DNA of 64,000 bases. Source: Chromobacterium sp. IIBBL 290-4. GTDB lineage: Bacteria > Pseudomonadota > Gammaproteobacteria > Burkholderiales > Chromobacteriaceae. The stretch spans positions 4,154,001 through 4,218,000 of the forward strand of contig NZ_CP100128.1 of the NCBI RefSeq assembly GCF_024207115.1. The letters run 5' to 3'. Shown one piece after another: positions 7,846 through 17,818 of the stretch (its first letter is position 1; every line of letters starts with the position of its first letter). The notes under the pieces are model-generated. The model ran no database searches, had not been told where the DNA came from, and saw only the letters and a program-made list of their open reading frames with translations. The translations under genes and the position numbers were made by a program.

Positions 7846-7873
7846 ACACCGCTTCAGCGTTGCGAAGCGGTGT
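7846..7873. terminator. Bidirectional terminator between Bro-N gene and oxidase partner
   Basis: ACACCGCTTC and GAAGCGGTGT form a perfect 10-bp stem with an eight-base loop, an A run before it and a pyrimidine-rich run after it. It sits between two converging genes. Confidence 0.85.
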
Positions 7874-7935
7874 CTTCGTTTCTTCTTTCATACTTCATGC
7901 TTGAGTTCAAGGTGATGACAACAACCCCTGGTGTT

Positions 7936-9164
7936 TTAGAGGAAATCCTGTTTCTTCCTCAGGGTATTCACCTGAATATGCGGCCAGCGCGTTACCTGGC
8001 CGTTTGAACCAAACATGAACTCAAAGAACAGCACCTGTTCATATTGAAGCTGCAAGACTTCGCAGCCATCGCTGTCTATCACGGTCTGTATCCATAAGTT
8101 CAGACTCATTTCCGTCACATTGGCAAAGGTGCTCACAAACGGGGTGTTCAAGATCCCGCCTTGCGGCCCGCCATTGTGCTTGCTGCTGAGCTGGATCAGC
8201 GTATGTTTTTTGATGCGCTGATCTTTGATCGCATCACGCAAGCGCAAGTCAGGACGAACGGAATACGGGTAGTTGGGGTGCGCCACAATCCGCTGGAAAT
8301 AGGTCAGATTGCTGTCGGGCTGGGTTGTCGGCAAGGACTTGTCAAAGGCCCAGGCGGGGCGGGCTCGTCCAGATTGAGCGGCGCGGCCGGCGAACCATCC
8401 CCTACCGATAGCAATGCGGCTGCGCCCATGCTGGGGGAGATGGCGAGCGGAGACCCTGCCAGGGGCACGGGGTTGGCTGCCACGGAAGCAGGCACGATAT
8501 TATCGTCTTGCGGCGACGGCGTGCTTGGCCATGAGTTGGTAAAAGGCTGCGTCCAGCAATCGGTGCCTGTCGGATATGCCGGTTTGCCCGGGATGTCGGC
8601 CTGGAATCCGCCGGTAATCATGATCGCGCTGCCATGCGGTATCGTCCCGCTGCGCGCGATGGAATAAGGCGGCACATAATTTGGCCCATTGGCGCCGGCG
8701 CCAATGGCAATGCCGGGGAAGCCGTTATCTGAGATGACCGACTCTTCCGTGGCCGCATGGTTGTACATCGGGTTCATCCATAGATACATCCCATCTTCTT
8801 CATGGATGCCCTCGCCATCGCTGACGCGCTGTATGCTTTGGTTGTATTTCACCGCGCCGGCAAACTGTTCGTTTGTGCCGCCGCGGTTCCGCACGCCCCC
8901 ATCCACCAGGGAGAACGTGAGTTCCTCGGTATAGTTTTCGCAAAGAAAATGGAAGATGCCGAAAATCGTTTCCGAGTTGGTCCCCGGCGATGGCATACAG
9001 GTGGTATGCAGGCCCCAGCCCACATCTTTTTTGTCAGGGTTGTAATTCACCCAGGTGCCTTCCAGCTGCTTCAGCACGCCATAGTCGGCCGGCTGCTCCA
9101 ATACGGCGTCCGAATATTCCGGATACGGGGGGGTGGGGGTTTGTACGATCTTGTTTTCAGGCAT
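7936..9164 (-). pseudogene. Putative partner of the amino acid oxidase, apparent frameshift near 8350
   Basis: Two overlapping frames read as one protein of about 409 residues. The first (from 9164 to about 8345) begins MPENKIVQTPTPPYPEYSD after a GAGG box. It contains LEGTWVNYNPDKKDVGWG, a style seen in nitrobindin/heme-binding-like barrels, and then a Pro/Ala-rich linker ending LDEPAPPGP. The second frame continues without a gap as PAWAFDKSLPTTQPDSNL and runs to VNTLRKKQDFL at 7936. The shift falls in a C/G-rich run, so a sequencing error, a true mutation or programmed slippage are all possible. It is the second gene after the flavin oxidase on the same strand. No signal peptide or membrane segment is seen. 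The heme-barrel idea is weak inference; function unknown. Confidence 0.6.
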
Positions 9165-9235
9165 GGCAACCTCGCGCAATGATGGGTTAAGGCAGAGAGT
9201 GACGCGGCGAAAAAGCGATAAAACAAGAACAAGCG

Positions 9236-9250
9236 GCCTCAGCCTGAGGC
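9236..9250 (-). terminator. Small hairpin downstream of the oxidase gene
   Basis: GCCTCA and TGAGGC pair around GCC, followed on the minus strand by a T-rich stretch (TTGTTCTTGTTTTA). It could weaken transcription between the oxidase and its downstream partner. Confidence 0.45.
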
Positions 9251-9333
9251 AAGCGGGTTGACTTTCCCTGCGCCGACTACATGATGGCGATGGTCCGGCA
9301 TCCCGCTATTTCAGCGCTTCTGGCCGCCTTAAC

Positions 9334-11355
9334 TCAGTCTTCGGGGCAGATGAATGGGTATTCGGTATTGTCAATCAACGGCTTGATGCCAAAGAAATCA
9401 TTCAAGACCGATTCCGCGGTGCAATAAGCGCCCTCCACCCAGGCTTGATCATTGGAATAGGCTTCGCCGACGATAAAAATATCGGCATCGGTGTTATCCA
9501 ATAGCTGCGAAGGCTTGCGGATTTTTCTTTGCACATCACCGATATCGTAGTGCGGCGCCCATTCGTGGTAGCCGGCATTGAATGGCGGCAGCGACCAATC
9601 CATATACGCAGACTCCAGCGGCTCCGGCACATAGCTTTCATCGGCGCCCGGGCCAAAATGAAGCCGGGCCAGCATCTTCCGCAACATTTTCACCATGCGC
9701 GGCGGCACGGCGCGGGGGCCGTTGAGAGGCTGCACATCGCTGCTGATCGGCTGCAGGCGCTGACGATTCGGTCCTAATTCCAGCTCGCGCCAGAATTCGG
9801 TATTGTCTTCGTCATCGTAGCTGGCCAGGATGCCGTAAACCGGCTTGCTGTGGGTTTGAGTGGCGTTGTTGCCAAAGTAAACCACCATTCGTATTGGTGA
9901 ATTGCTTACGCTAGGGCCTATCGTGTCGTTGCGCGTAACTTCGGCCAATGTTTTTGCCTGTGGAATATCAAGAGCTTGCTCGCTAAGCGCTTCAATAGCG
10001 GAAATCATCTGCGCTGCTGATGTGTATGGCGTATAAGCCAGCTGGCTCATCGCGTTCAGTGTGCGGTCTGAAAAGCCTTTTTGGCGTAAAACATCAATAT
10101 CTGTGGGCGTTATCGTATAGCCGGTAATCTGCGCGGGGTAATTGGGCGGGTTTTCATAATCGGCCGACCACCAGGGGTGCTCAAAGAACATCCCCACTTT
10201 ATACGAGGGCTGCATGATCGTCGATTCAAGATATAACTGCACACGCTCATGATTCAATACGTCGACTTCGCCATGCTGCGGCTGATGAAAACGGGTGGCT
10301 TGAGCCACTTTCTCAATTGCCGCGCGCGGCATGGCTAGCCACGCCGCATCGGCCGTGCCGCTATGATCCGCAATATTGGGATGTTTGCGGCTGGCGGCCG
10401 TAAAGTGCGCTTTGCCGTCTTTCCATAAAATGGAGTGGAGCCGCTGATTTGGCTTATAGCAAAACTCGATATTCTTCTGGTGGCAGAGCTTGATAATTTC
10501 ATCAAACAGGTAGTTGAACATTCCAGAAAAACCAATCGAGAGCGTTCTGTACTGGCTGCCTGGCGTGAATTCATTGTTGATATTGAACGAAACACCCGCG
10601 TTTGTATTGATCACATTCGAGCTATAGCCATTGCCATCCGCCGCATACTCATAGCCTTCTTGTCCCAGTTGATCATAAAGCAGGTTCCAGTAACCGATAT
10701 CGCAGAGATGATCGCCCTGCTGGAAGACGCTGGATTGGGGCAGCTGGGCAGTTATTTTCCCATGCTTGTAGAAGTGGCACCAATCTCGCCGGGTGAAATC
10801 CCCCCACGGCTTGGTGGTCGCCAGATTTTGCACGGTGGTAAAGCCTTGGTCTGGAGACATGGTGGCGCCGTAATTGTCTACGGCATAGGGGGCGGGGTTC
10901 TTGGAGCTGATATCGTTTAAATAGAAGTTTTGAGAACGCAAGTAGAACAGCTGATTTTCAGTGACATTGAAAGGCACCGAGTATTTGTCGAGGCCAAGCA
11001 GCTCTATGGTTTTGGTGACTAATCTATGACCCGGCGCAAGTCCATTGTCAGGGTTGGGAAATTGCGCGCTTGGCTGTTGATTCCAGTGGGAGTAGCGCAT
11101 GCCTCCCAGCTCAACATAAGATTGGGTTTTGTCATTCTGGTAGTGCCATGTGCAAATCCTGGCCCCTGGCGCGCGTGAGCCGGGGTGATATTCATTGAAG
11201 TCATACTGTCCCCAATCGTATAACTCCAGAATGTCCTCGCTCTTGAGTTGCCGTCCTCCGGCATGAGGGTCTTCGCATTCGCCATTCAGCATGCGCCAAG
11301 CGGTATACAAGCCTGCTGCGCCCGCGCCAAAAATAGCATAAGTCTTTTGTGTCAC
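9334..11355 (-). CDS. FAD-dependent L-amino-acid-oxidase-like protein
   Basis: GTG start at 11355 with AGGAGA six bases upstream; 673 residues. The N-terminus YAIFGAGAAGLYTAWRML is the dinucleotide-binding loop of the flavin amine oxidase family. IFIVGEAYSNDQAWVEGAY near residues 628-646 is the matching C-terminal FAD contact. GARICTWHYQ and YVELGGMRYSHW resemble the substrate-binding shell of L-amino acid oxidases, as does the length. No signal peptide is visible. Such enzymes release hydrogen peroxide and ammonia from amino acids and are often antibacterial or cytotoxic. The substrate cannot be told. It is the first gene of a two-gene minus-strand unit, with a GH18-jacalin gene diverging about 700 bp away. 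Confidence 0.75.
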   Translation of the reverse strand: MTQKTYAIFGAGAAGLYTAWRMLNGECEDPHAGGRQLKSEDILELYDWGQYDFNEYHPGSRAPGARICTWHYQNDKTQSYVELGGMRYSHWNQQPSAQFPNPDNGLAPGHRLVTKTIELLGLDKYSVPFNVTENQLFYLRSQNFYLNDISSKNPAPYAVDNYGATMSPDQGFTTVQNLATTKPWGDFTRRDWCHFYKHGKITAQLPQSSVFQQGDHLCDIGYWNLLYDQLGQEGYEYAADGNGYSSNVINTNAGVSFNINNEFTPGSQYRTLSIGFSGMFNYLFDEIIKLCHQKNIEFCYKPNQRLHSILWKDGKAHFTAASRKHPNIADHSGTADAAWLAMPRAAIEKVAQATRFHQPQHGEVDVLNHERVQLYLESTIMQPSYKVGMFFEHPWWSADYENPPNYPAQITGYTITPTDIDVLRQKGFSDRTLNAMSQLAYTPYTSAAQMISAIEALSEQALDIPQAKTLAEVTRNDTIGPSVSNSPIRMVVYFGNNATQTHSKPVYGILASYDDEDNTEFWRELELGPNRQRLQPISSDVQPLNGPRAVPPRMVKMLRKMLARLHFGPGADESYVPEPLESAYMDWSLPPFNAGYHEWAPHYDIGDVQRKIRKPSQLLDNTDADIFIVGEAYSNDQAWVEGAYCTAESVLNDFFGIKPLIDNTEYPFICPED

Positions 11356-12052
11356 GCCAAGTCTCCTGTGAGCTTTGCTGCATCAATCAAAAGCATGCTA
11401 ATCAGCCCCCTATCTTCAACAAGGACCGTACTCAATTCCGCAATAATTAATAACGCCTGACAAAATCACTCATAACAATGCGCTCGAAATGATGCTTTAC
11501 GCATTTCTCTCCCCTCCTTTAGAACAGGTTTGCCAACTCGACGGCTCGTGCCATGCCGCAGCAAAGTGCCCGGCGACAAAGGCAGAGCTGGCTAAATTGC
11601 TAAAAAACAACATTAAGAGATATGTAAATTCCATATTGAATATATGGAGTTCAACGCCTATAGCTCGTCAGAAATGTTTGTTTCTGGGAATGTAAACAAC
11701 GTCGAGTGAAGGGGTGGCATGCGAGCGCGCGCGGCCATCTAACGCTTTTGCCGCTGGGATGCTGAAGATGGCTGTCAGCAGATGGGGCTCCGCTCAACCG
11801 GGCCAAACCCCTCTCTGCGTCTCGTCCAGCATGGACGCTGAAGGCAGGAATGCGGCAAAGGCATTCCGGATCTGCCTGTAACAGCCAGGGCGCGGTGCTA
11901 ACGGGCGAGGACTGGATAGCCGGCCCTGTCAGTTATGTCAGCGAGGTTGTTTGCCGACGCGCTTAGAATAATTGTCCTGAGCACGTCTTCAACGCGGCTG
12001 GCGTTGATTCGGCTCTTACCCGCTTGCCGTTCATTGCCAAAGGATAAGCAAC
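11356..12052. other. 697-bp intergenic region between divergent oxidase and GH18 genes
   Basis: No gene is supported. The part near 11450-11700 is AT-richer than its surroundings and holds a palindrome, CCATAT-N5-ATATGG at 11631-11647, that could be an operator or promoter element. An ORF at 11489-11695 has no ribosome binding site. AAGGATAAGCAAC just before 12053 supplies the GH18 gene's ribosome binding site. Confidence 0.6.
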
Positions 12053-13411
12053 ATGACGAACCTGCCCTATGGAATCAATGCCTGGCTGTTCCTGAACGAA
12101 GATGAACCTACGAATACCAACTACAACAGCCCTAGCAGCTGTTTTCAATCGCTCATCCAATACCGGACATATAACAGCGTCAACTTCCTCGGCCTTGCCT
12201 TCTTTGAAATCGCCCCGGTCGCATCGAGCGCGGCAGCCGAATACACCATCAAAATTGGCGATGCCCCCCACCCCGGCGGGCTGAGCAATCAGGATTATCT
12301 GAATTACATTCTCCGCGATGCGCGCCGGGTCAACCCCAACATCAAGTTCCTGGCCACCATGCAGTATTCGGGAGAGAGTACTTTGGCCGGCATCTTTTCC
12401 GGAGCGGGAAGCCCGGAGGCCCAGGCCGCTGCCTTTGCCAACAACTTGCTTGTCTACCTCAAAAACAGCGGCATGAACGGCTTGGATGTGGACTGGGAGG
12501 GCGATGTCTCCACGCTCATGACGCAGCAGCAGTTCAAGATTCTTTTTTCGACTATCAGACAAGTCTTCGATCAGCAGCCGGTCAAATTCTGGCTATCATT
12601 CACGCCGGCATCCCCCACCGAGTCCATCGACTACGACACGGTCAACAGCGCCTTCGATTTCATCTCGCCGCAACTTTATGACGGCGTGCCGTTGTCGGCC
12701 TATCCTGAGTCTGGCATCAATCCCGCCAAGATCGGCTACGGCGCCCAGTTTGAGCCGGACAACAGCAAGCCGAACACCAGCGCGCAACAGGTTTGGCAGG
12801 CGGTTGAGCGTGGCTTTAAATATCAATCGAAAACATATGGCTATCAGGATATTTTTGTCTGGCGGCTCAATTCAGGCAATTTCCAATTCGAGCAGGCGCA
12901 GTTCATGATCCTTTCCCAGCTGGCGTACCCGCCCGCTGGCAATAGCTTTGACGACGCCGCGATTATCGGCGCGGCGGGCCAGCCCACGATCACCCAGATG
13001 ACCATACGCTCAGGCGATGTGCTCAATGCCATCCAGGCTGATAGCACCGGCACGGGGAAGTACAATGCCGGGACTAACGGCAAGGTGTTCATGTTGCCGC
13101 AGCACGGCGGAGACAGCGGAGGCAGCCACACCATTGAGATACCGCTCGATAATCCGATTGTGTCCATCACGGGCTATACGGGGGTGTGGTACGGTTGGCA
13201 GTGCGTTTTGCAACTGACCTTGACCGCCCAGGATGGCAGCACATACGGTCCATACGGCAGCATGAACGGATCGACCTCGCGCACGCCCTTCGCGCAAAAT
13301 GCGCCAAGCGGGCAAAGCGTGGTTGCGTTCAGGGGGAGCACGGTGACGGTTCCCTTGGCGGACGGTAGCCAAACAGCAATCATTGCGAACTTGAGCGCAA
13401 TATTTGGCTAA
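12053..13411 (+). CDS. GH18 chitinase-like protein with C-terminal jacalin-like lectin domain
   Basis: The 452-residue protein has the GH18 signature MNGLDVDWEGD, placing the catalytic acid at Glu149, and FDFISPQLYDG, which matches the conserved barrel strand with the QxYD/N motif. The C-terminal part, from about 312, has HGGDSGGSHTIEIPL and the Gly/Thr-rich beta-strand pattern of a jacalin-related lectin, which binds carbohydrates. No classical signal peptide is seen at MTNLPYGINAWLFLN, so export would need another route. AAGGA precedes the start. GH18 hydrolases with lectin domains act on chitin or host glycans. Together with the amino acid oxidase it suggests an offensive or nutrient-release locus; that link is inference. 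Confidence 0.85.
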   Translation: MTNLPYGINAWLFLNEDEPTNTNYNSPSSCFQSLIQYRTYNSVNFLGLAFFEIAPVASSAAAEYTIKIGDAPHPGGLSNQDYLNYILRDARRVNPNIKFLATMQYSGESTLAGIFSGAGSPEAQAAAFANNLLVYLKNSGMNGLDVDWEGDVSTLMTQQQFKILFSTIRQVFDQQPVKFWLSFTPASPTESIDYDTVNSAFDFISPQLYDGVPLSAYPESGINPAKIGYGAQFEPDNSKPNTSAQQVWQAVERGFKYQSKTYGYQDIFVWRLNSGNFQFEQAQFMILSQLAYPPAGNSFDDAAIIGAAGQPTITQMTIRSGDVLNAIQADSTGTGKYNAGTNGKVFMLPQHGGDSGGSHTIEIPLDNPIVSITGYTGVWYGWQCVLQLTLTAQDGSTYGPYGSMNGSTSRTPFAQNAPSGQSVVAFRGSTVTVPLADGSQTAIIANLSAIFG

Positions 13412-13590
13412 GCGGCTGCTCCATGCAGCCCAAGCCCTCCGCGCGCGGTATGGCATGCCAGGAGATGTGTGGCCCGCCTCGCGACATGCCGCAAAATTCA
13501 CGACGGGGTGGCGGGCAAGCCGGCAAACAAGGTTGACCGCGTTCAGCTTCATCAAGCCAAGCGGTTGCCGGTCATGGCCGAAAGCTTGAA

Positions 13591-13620
13591 AAAACGCCCC
13601 GGCTAGCTCCGGGGCGTTTT
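13591..13620. terminator. Bidirectional terminator between GH18 gene and cysN
   Basis: AAAACGCCCCGG and CCGGGGCGTTTT form a perfect 12-bp stem with a CTAGCT loop, with A/T runs on both sides. It serves two converging genes. Confidence 0.95.
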
Positions 13621-13641
13621 CACACAGACCAGTTTATTCAA

Positions 13642-15078
13642 TCAACCGCCAGGCTGAGACAGGCGCGCCGCCAGATCCGAACGGCTCATTTCCGGGTAAA
13701 ACTTCTGCAGCAGCCTATCCAGCTCCGCCTCAAACAGCTGCCATTGCGAGGCTTCGGCCAGTTCGGCGTCGTCCTGCGCGGCGCGTATCATGCCCGCGGC
13801 CACGGTGCCGTTGCTCAAACGGTCGATCACGATCAGGCTGCCGCTGCCGCGGCAATCGCGATAAGCATCGAATACCGCCTGGCTATTGAGCGATATCCGG
13901 CACAGGCCGATTTCGTTCAAGGCCAGCGCATCAGCCGGGCTATCTTGCAAATTATTGACATCGGTGCGGTGCAGGACGGATTCAATGCGGCCGGTCACGT
14001 ATTTGCCTGCCAATTTGAAGCCGTATTCCTTGCCTGGGCGCAGCGGCGTTTCGCCCATGGCCACCAGATGCGCGTCGAAGCTGCGCGACACATGCGGCCT
14101 GGCCTCTTCGGCGCGCACCAGCATGTCGCCGCGCGAGATATCGATCTCCTCCTCCAGCGTCAGCGTCACGGCCTGCCCGGCGGAGGCGCGCGGCAGATTG
14201 CCCTCGTAGGTGACAATCTCTTTGACCCGGCTCTGCTTGCCGGATGGCAGGGCCACCACTAGGTCGCCGGGATGCACGGCGCCGCTGGCGATGGTGCCGC
14301 AAAAGCCGCGGAAGTCCAGATTGGGGCGATTCACGTATTGCACCGGCAGGCGGAACGCCTCCAGGCCGGCATCATGGCTGATCTGGATGTTTTCCAGCAA
14401 ATGCATCAGCGTGGCGCCCTGATACCACGGCGCGGCCTCGGTGCGGCTGACCACATTGTCGCCGCGCAGCGCCGAGATCGGCACGAAGTGGATGTCGGGA
14501 ATGTCCAGATGCTCGGCGAAGGTCAGGTATTCGTCGCGGATGCGGTTGAATACGTCTTCGCTGTAATCCACCAAGTCCATCTTGTTGACCGCCACGATGA
14601 TATGGCGAATGCCGAGCAAGCTGACGATATAGCTGTGGCGGCGAGTCTGCGTCTGCACGCCGCGGCGCGCGTCTATCAAGATGATGGCCAGATTGCTGGT
14701 GGAAGCGCCGGTGGCCATATTGCGGGTGTACTGCTCATGGCCCGGGCAATCGGCGATGATGAACTTGCGCTTGTCGGTGCTGAAGTAGCGGTAGGCCACA
14801 TCAATGGTGATGCCCTGCTCCCGCTCCGCCTGCAGGCCGTCCACCAGCAGCGCCAGGTCGATTTCCTGATCGGTGGTGTTGTACTTCTTGGAGTCGCGTT
14901 CTATCGCCGCCAGCTGGTCTTCAAAGATCAGCTTGGAGTCATGCAGCAAACGGCCGATCAGGGTGGACTTGCCGTCGTCCACGCTGCCACAGGTGATGAA
15001 GCGCAGCATGTCTTTGTTTTCGTGCTGCTTCAGGTACTCCAGGATATCCCCGGAAATCAGTTCGGATTGGTGAGACAT
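13642..15078 (-). CDS. cysN: Sulfate adenylyltransferase subunit 1 (GTPase)
   Basis: The 478-residue protein has the translation-factor-type GTPase motifs in order: GSVDDGKST (31-39), DCPGHEQY and NKMDL, followed by two beta-barrel domains. CysN couples GTP hydrolysis to CysD-catalysed formation of adenosine phosphosulfate in cytoplasmic sulfate assimilation. It has the single-function length, without a fused APS kinase domain. Its ATG overlaps the cysD stop by one base (TGATG), so the two are co-translated. A strong terminator follows. Confidence 0.97.
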   Translation of the reverse strand: MSHQSELISGDILEYLKQHENKDMLRFITCGSVDDGKSTLIGRLLHDSKLIFEDQLAAIERDSKKYNTTDQEIDLALLVDGLQAEREQGITIDVAYRYFSTDKRKFIIADCPGHEQYTRNMATGASTSNLAIILIDARRGVQTQTRRHSYIVSLLGIRHIIVAVNKMDLVDYSEDVFNRIRDEYLTFAEHLDIPDIHFVPISALRGDNVVSRTEAAPWYQGATLMHLLENIQISHDAGLEAFRLPVQYVNRPNLDFRGFCGTIASGAVHPGDLVVALPSGKQSRVKEIVTYEGNLPRASAGQAVTLTLEEEIDISRGDMLVRAEEARPHVSRSFDAHLVAMGETPLRPGKEYGFKLAGKYVTGRIESVLHRTDVNNLQDSPADALALNEIGLCRISLNSQAVFDAYRDCRGSGSLIVIDRLSNGTVAAGMIRAAQDDAELAEASQWQLFEAELDRLLQKFYPEMSRSDLAARLSQPGG

Positions 15079-16004
15079 CAGAAATACCCTTCCATTTTCT
15101 TCTTTTCCATCGAGCCGGCGCTGTCATGGTCGATCAGGCGGCCCTGCCGCTCCGAGGTCTTGGTCAGCAGCATTTCCTGTATCACTTCCGGCAGGGAGGC
15201 CGCGTCCGATTCCACTGCGCCAGTCAGCGGATAACAGCCCAGCGTGCGGAAGCGCACCTTGCGGGTTTCGATCCGCGCTTTCTCTTCCGGCGTCAGGTAT
15301 TGCAGGATGCGCTCGTCGTCTATCATGATCAGCATGCCGTCGCGCTCCACCACCGGACGCTCGGCGGCAAAGTACAGCGGCACGATTTCGATGTTTTCCA
15401 GGTAGATGTATTGCCAGATGTCCAGCTCGGTCCAGTTGGACAGCGGAAACACCCGGATGCTCTCGCCCTTGTCTATTTTGCCGTTGTAGACGTTCCACAA
15501 TTCAGGACGTTGATTCTTCGGGTCCCAGCGGTGGTTTTTGTCGCGGAAGGAGTAGACGCGCTCTTTGGCGCGGCTCTTTTCCTCGTCGCGGCGCGCGCCG
15601 CCGAAGGCCGCGTCGAACTTGTACTTGTTCAGCGCCTGCTTCAAGCCCTCGGTCTTCATCACGTCGGTATGCTTGGCGCTGCCGGCGGTGAAGGGATTGA
15701 TGCCGGCGTCGACGCCGTCTTGATTGACATGGACGATCAGGTCCCAGCCGTTTTCCTTGGCCTGCTTGTTTCGCAGCTCGATCATGTCGCGGAACTTCCA
15801 GGTGGTGTCCACGTGCATCAGCGGAAACGGCGGCTTGCCCGGATAGAAAGCCTTCTTGGCGAGATGCAGCATCACCGCCGAATCCTTGCCGATGGAGTAC
15901 AGCATCACCGGGTTCTCGAATTCCGCCGCCACCTCGCGGATGATGTGGATGGACTCCGCCTCGAGTTGTTGCAGGTGGGTCAGCCTTGCTTGATCGATTT
16001 CCAT
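15078..16004 (-). CDS. cysD: Sulfate adenylyltransferase subunit 2
   Basis: The ATG at 16004 ([18 protein letters not shown]) gives 308 residues, the usual CysD size; the open frame reaches 30 codons further up, but that extension looks non-native. [16 protein letters not shown] is the PP-loop that binds ATP, and [16 protein letters not shown] and [13 protein letters not shown] are family hallmarks. It makes APS from ATP and sulfate together with CysN. It leads the cysDN operon; cysH, cysG or cysC are not adjacent here. Confidence 0.96.
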   Translation of the reverse strand: MEIDQARLTHLQQLEAESIHIIREVAAEFENPVMLYSIGKDSAVMLHLAKKAFYPGKPPFPLMHVDTTWKFRDMIELRNKQAKENGWDLIVHVNQDGVDAGINPFTAGSAKHTDVMKTEGLKQALNKYKFDAAFGGARRDEEKSRAKERVYSFRDKNHRWDPKNQRPELWNVYNGKIDKGESIRVFPLSNWTELDIWQYIYLENIEIVPLYFAAERPVVERDGMLIMIDDERILQYLTPEEKARIETRKVRFRTLGCYPLTGAVESDAASLPEVIQEMLLTKTSERQGRLIDHDSAGSMEKKKMEGYF

Positions 16005-16341
16005 GCTTGCAGCCTGTTCTATGGTTGCAGCCAATCTACCGGGTTGTTCCAAGTCGTTCAAAATCGATTGGATATATCCATATAAACTTAGCAAATCTTA
16101 AAAAATGAAAAGGAAGAATAAAGAAATTGTCCGTGCGCGCGCCCGCGGCCGCCGGTAATATCAGGGCAATAAAGCGCTAAAGTTAACGGTGCAGCAACCG
16201 ATAAGCTTCAGGAGAAGCTGCGCGTTGTTGGCAGCGCAGATAAAAACATCCTGTCCGTGATGACAGCTAGGCCGCCCTAGCCACCCTATTCGCAATACTC
16301 CGACGCCCGGCAGAGCGGCGGAAAAAATGGGAGAGGACGTC
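16005..16341. other. Intergenic region between divergent cysD and fliD
   Basis: No gene is visible. The first 100 bases next to cysD are AT-rich and should hold the cysDN promoter. The rest holds the sigma-28 promoter at 16178-16204 and about 130 bases of fliD leader. Confidence 0.7.
16178..16204 (+). promoter_or_regulatory. Sigma-28 (FliA) promoter for fliD
   Basis: TAAAGTTA at 16178-16185 and ACCGATAA at 16197-16204 are separated by exactly 11 bases. The FliA consensus is TAAAGTTT-N11-GCCGATAA, so 14 of 16 positions match. The next gene on this strand is fliD, a late flagellar gene, which fits. Confidence 0.9.
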
Positions 16342-17736
16342 ATGTCATCCGCATCCATCAGCGCGAGCGCAGGCCCGCTGGACGTGCAATCCATCGTCAG
16401 CCAACTGGTTCAGGCGGATTCGCAGCCGCTCAATCAGAGCAAGCAGAGACAATCCAATTACCAATCGGAAATCAGCACGCTGGGCCAGGTGAGCTCTGCC
16501 CTGTCCGGCTTGCAGACTGCCGCGTCCACGCTGTCTTCCGGCACGTTCTTGCAGCAGTTCAGCGCCACCTCCTCTGACAGCACCGTCGCCGCCGTCACCA
16601 CTACCTCCGGCGGCACAGCTGGCACCTATGTGCTGAATGTGACTCAAATGGCGCAAGCGCGCCAATTAGTGTTCGATAATGACTCAAGCGGCAAGCCCAT
16701 CACCGATGAAAACGCCACGCTTAGCGGCGCGCCTTCGTCGTTGACCTTTAATGTCGGCGGCACCAACAGCACCGTGCAACTAGGCAGCAACGGCAGCCCC
16801 ATCACGCTATCCTCCATTGCCAGCAGCATCAACGGCGCCGGCATCGGGGTTTCCGCCTCCATTGTTCAGTACCAGGGCAACTACTCCTTGGTGTTGAACT
16901 CGACCCAGGCAGGCTCCAGCAATGCCTTTTCCATTACTGCGGGCGGAACCGATAGCGGGAAAACTTCTGGAAATACCCTTGCGGGATTGCAGCAAAGCGC
17001 CACCGCGGTCTCGGAGTCTACCGCTGCTGCCGATGCGTTGATGACAGTTAACGGGGTCAATGTCTCGTCCAGCAGCAATACGGTGACCAATGTGGTGAAC
17101 GGGGCGAGCATCAATCTTGAAAAGATGGGCCAGACCACCATCAATATGAGTCAAAATAGCTCGGGCATCGCCCAAACGCTGCAAAGTTTCATCAGCTCAT
17201 ACAATCAGGTTGTCACTACCGTTAATTCAGCCACAACCAGTTCGACTACCGTTGGCAGCACGCCGCAGAATACGGACATCAGCAGCGACCTGACTGGTTT
17301 GCAGCAGCAACTGGCGGGTTTGCTCGGCACGCCGATTCCGGGGGCCGATCCTTCAACCTCCTACGCCTACCTGGCGCAAGTCGGCATTACCCAAGGCACG
17401 GATGGCACGCTCTCGCTGAATCAAACAGCCTTCAATGCCGCGCTGGCTGCCAATCCGTCCGCTGTCAGCAATTTGTTCGGCAATAGCCAGAACACCGGAA
17501 TCGGCAACGTATTCAACAACACTATCAATAGCTTGCTGGGGCCATCGGGCATGATTACCATCGATCAGAACAATTTGAACACGCAAGTCAACACGGAAAC
17601 GCAACTGCAACAACAACTGCAAAACCAGCTTACCAACGAGCAATCCAGCCTGTTGACCGAGTACTCCAACCTGAACGCCGAGCTCGCGCAGATGCAGCAA
17701 GCCTCCAGCAGCATGGCCAACTTGATCACCGGCTAA
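16342..17736 (+). CDS. fliD: Flagellar filament capping protein FliD (HAP2)
   Basis: The ATG at 16342 follows GGGAGAGG; an in-frame ATG at 16327 lies before this ribosome binding site and is rejected. The 464 residues show the FliD N-terminal helix region (GPLDVQSIVSQLVQADSQPL), a Ser/Thr/Asn-rich variable middle and a C-terminal coiled coil (TETQLQQQLQNQLTNEQSSL). FliD is exported through the flagellar channel and caps the growing filament. No cysteine is seen, usual for exported flagellins and caps. It stands alone, away from fliC/fliS, but has its own FliA promoter and terminator. It may be one of several fliD paralogues. Confidence 0.93.
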   Translation: MSSASISASAGPLDVQSIVSQLVQADSQPLNQSKQRQSNYQSEISTLGQVSSALSGLQTAASTLSSGTFLQQFSATSSDSTVAAVTTTSGGTAGTYVLNVTQMAQARQLVFDNDSSGKPITDENATLSGAPSSLTFNVGGTNSTVQLGSNGSPITLSSIASSINGAGIGVSASIVQYQGNYSLVLNSTQAGSSNAFSITAGGTDSGKTSGNTLAGLQQSATAVSESTAAADALMTVNGVNVSSSSNTVTNVVNGASINLEKMGQTTINMSQNSSGIAQTLQSFISSYNQVVTTVNSATTSSTTVGSTPQNTDISSDLTGLQQQLAGLLGTPIPGADPSTSYAYLAQVGITQGTDGTLSLNQTAFNAALAANPSAVSNLFGNSQNTGIGNVFNNTINSLLGPSGMITIDQNNLNTQVNTETQLQQQLQNQLTNEQSSLLTEYSNLNAELAQMQQASSSMANLITG

Positions 17737-17775
17737 GGCCCAAGGCCGACAAGGCCGACAAGGCCGATGATGACG

Positions 17776-17798
17776 ACAGCCTCCCCAGCGGAGGCTGT
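17776..17798 (+). terminator. fliD terminator
   Basis: ACAGCCTCC and GGAGGCTGT form a perfect 9-bp stem with a five-base loop followed by TTTCATTT. Just before it, AAGGCCGAC/T is repeated three times. Confidence 0.9.
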
Positions 17799-17818
17799 TT
17801 TCATTTAGGGTCTGGCCA

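Noticed and set aside
11489..11695. 68-codon ORF between the oxidase and GH18 genes
   Set aside because: No ribosome binding site and no coding-like composition.
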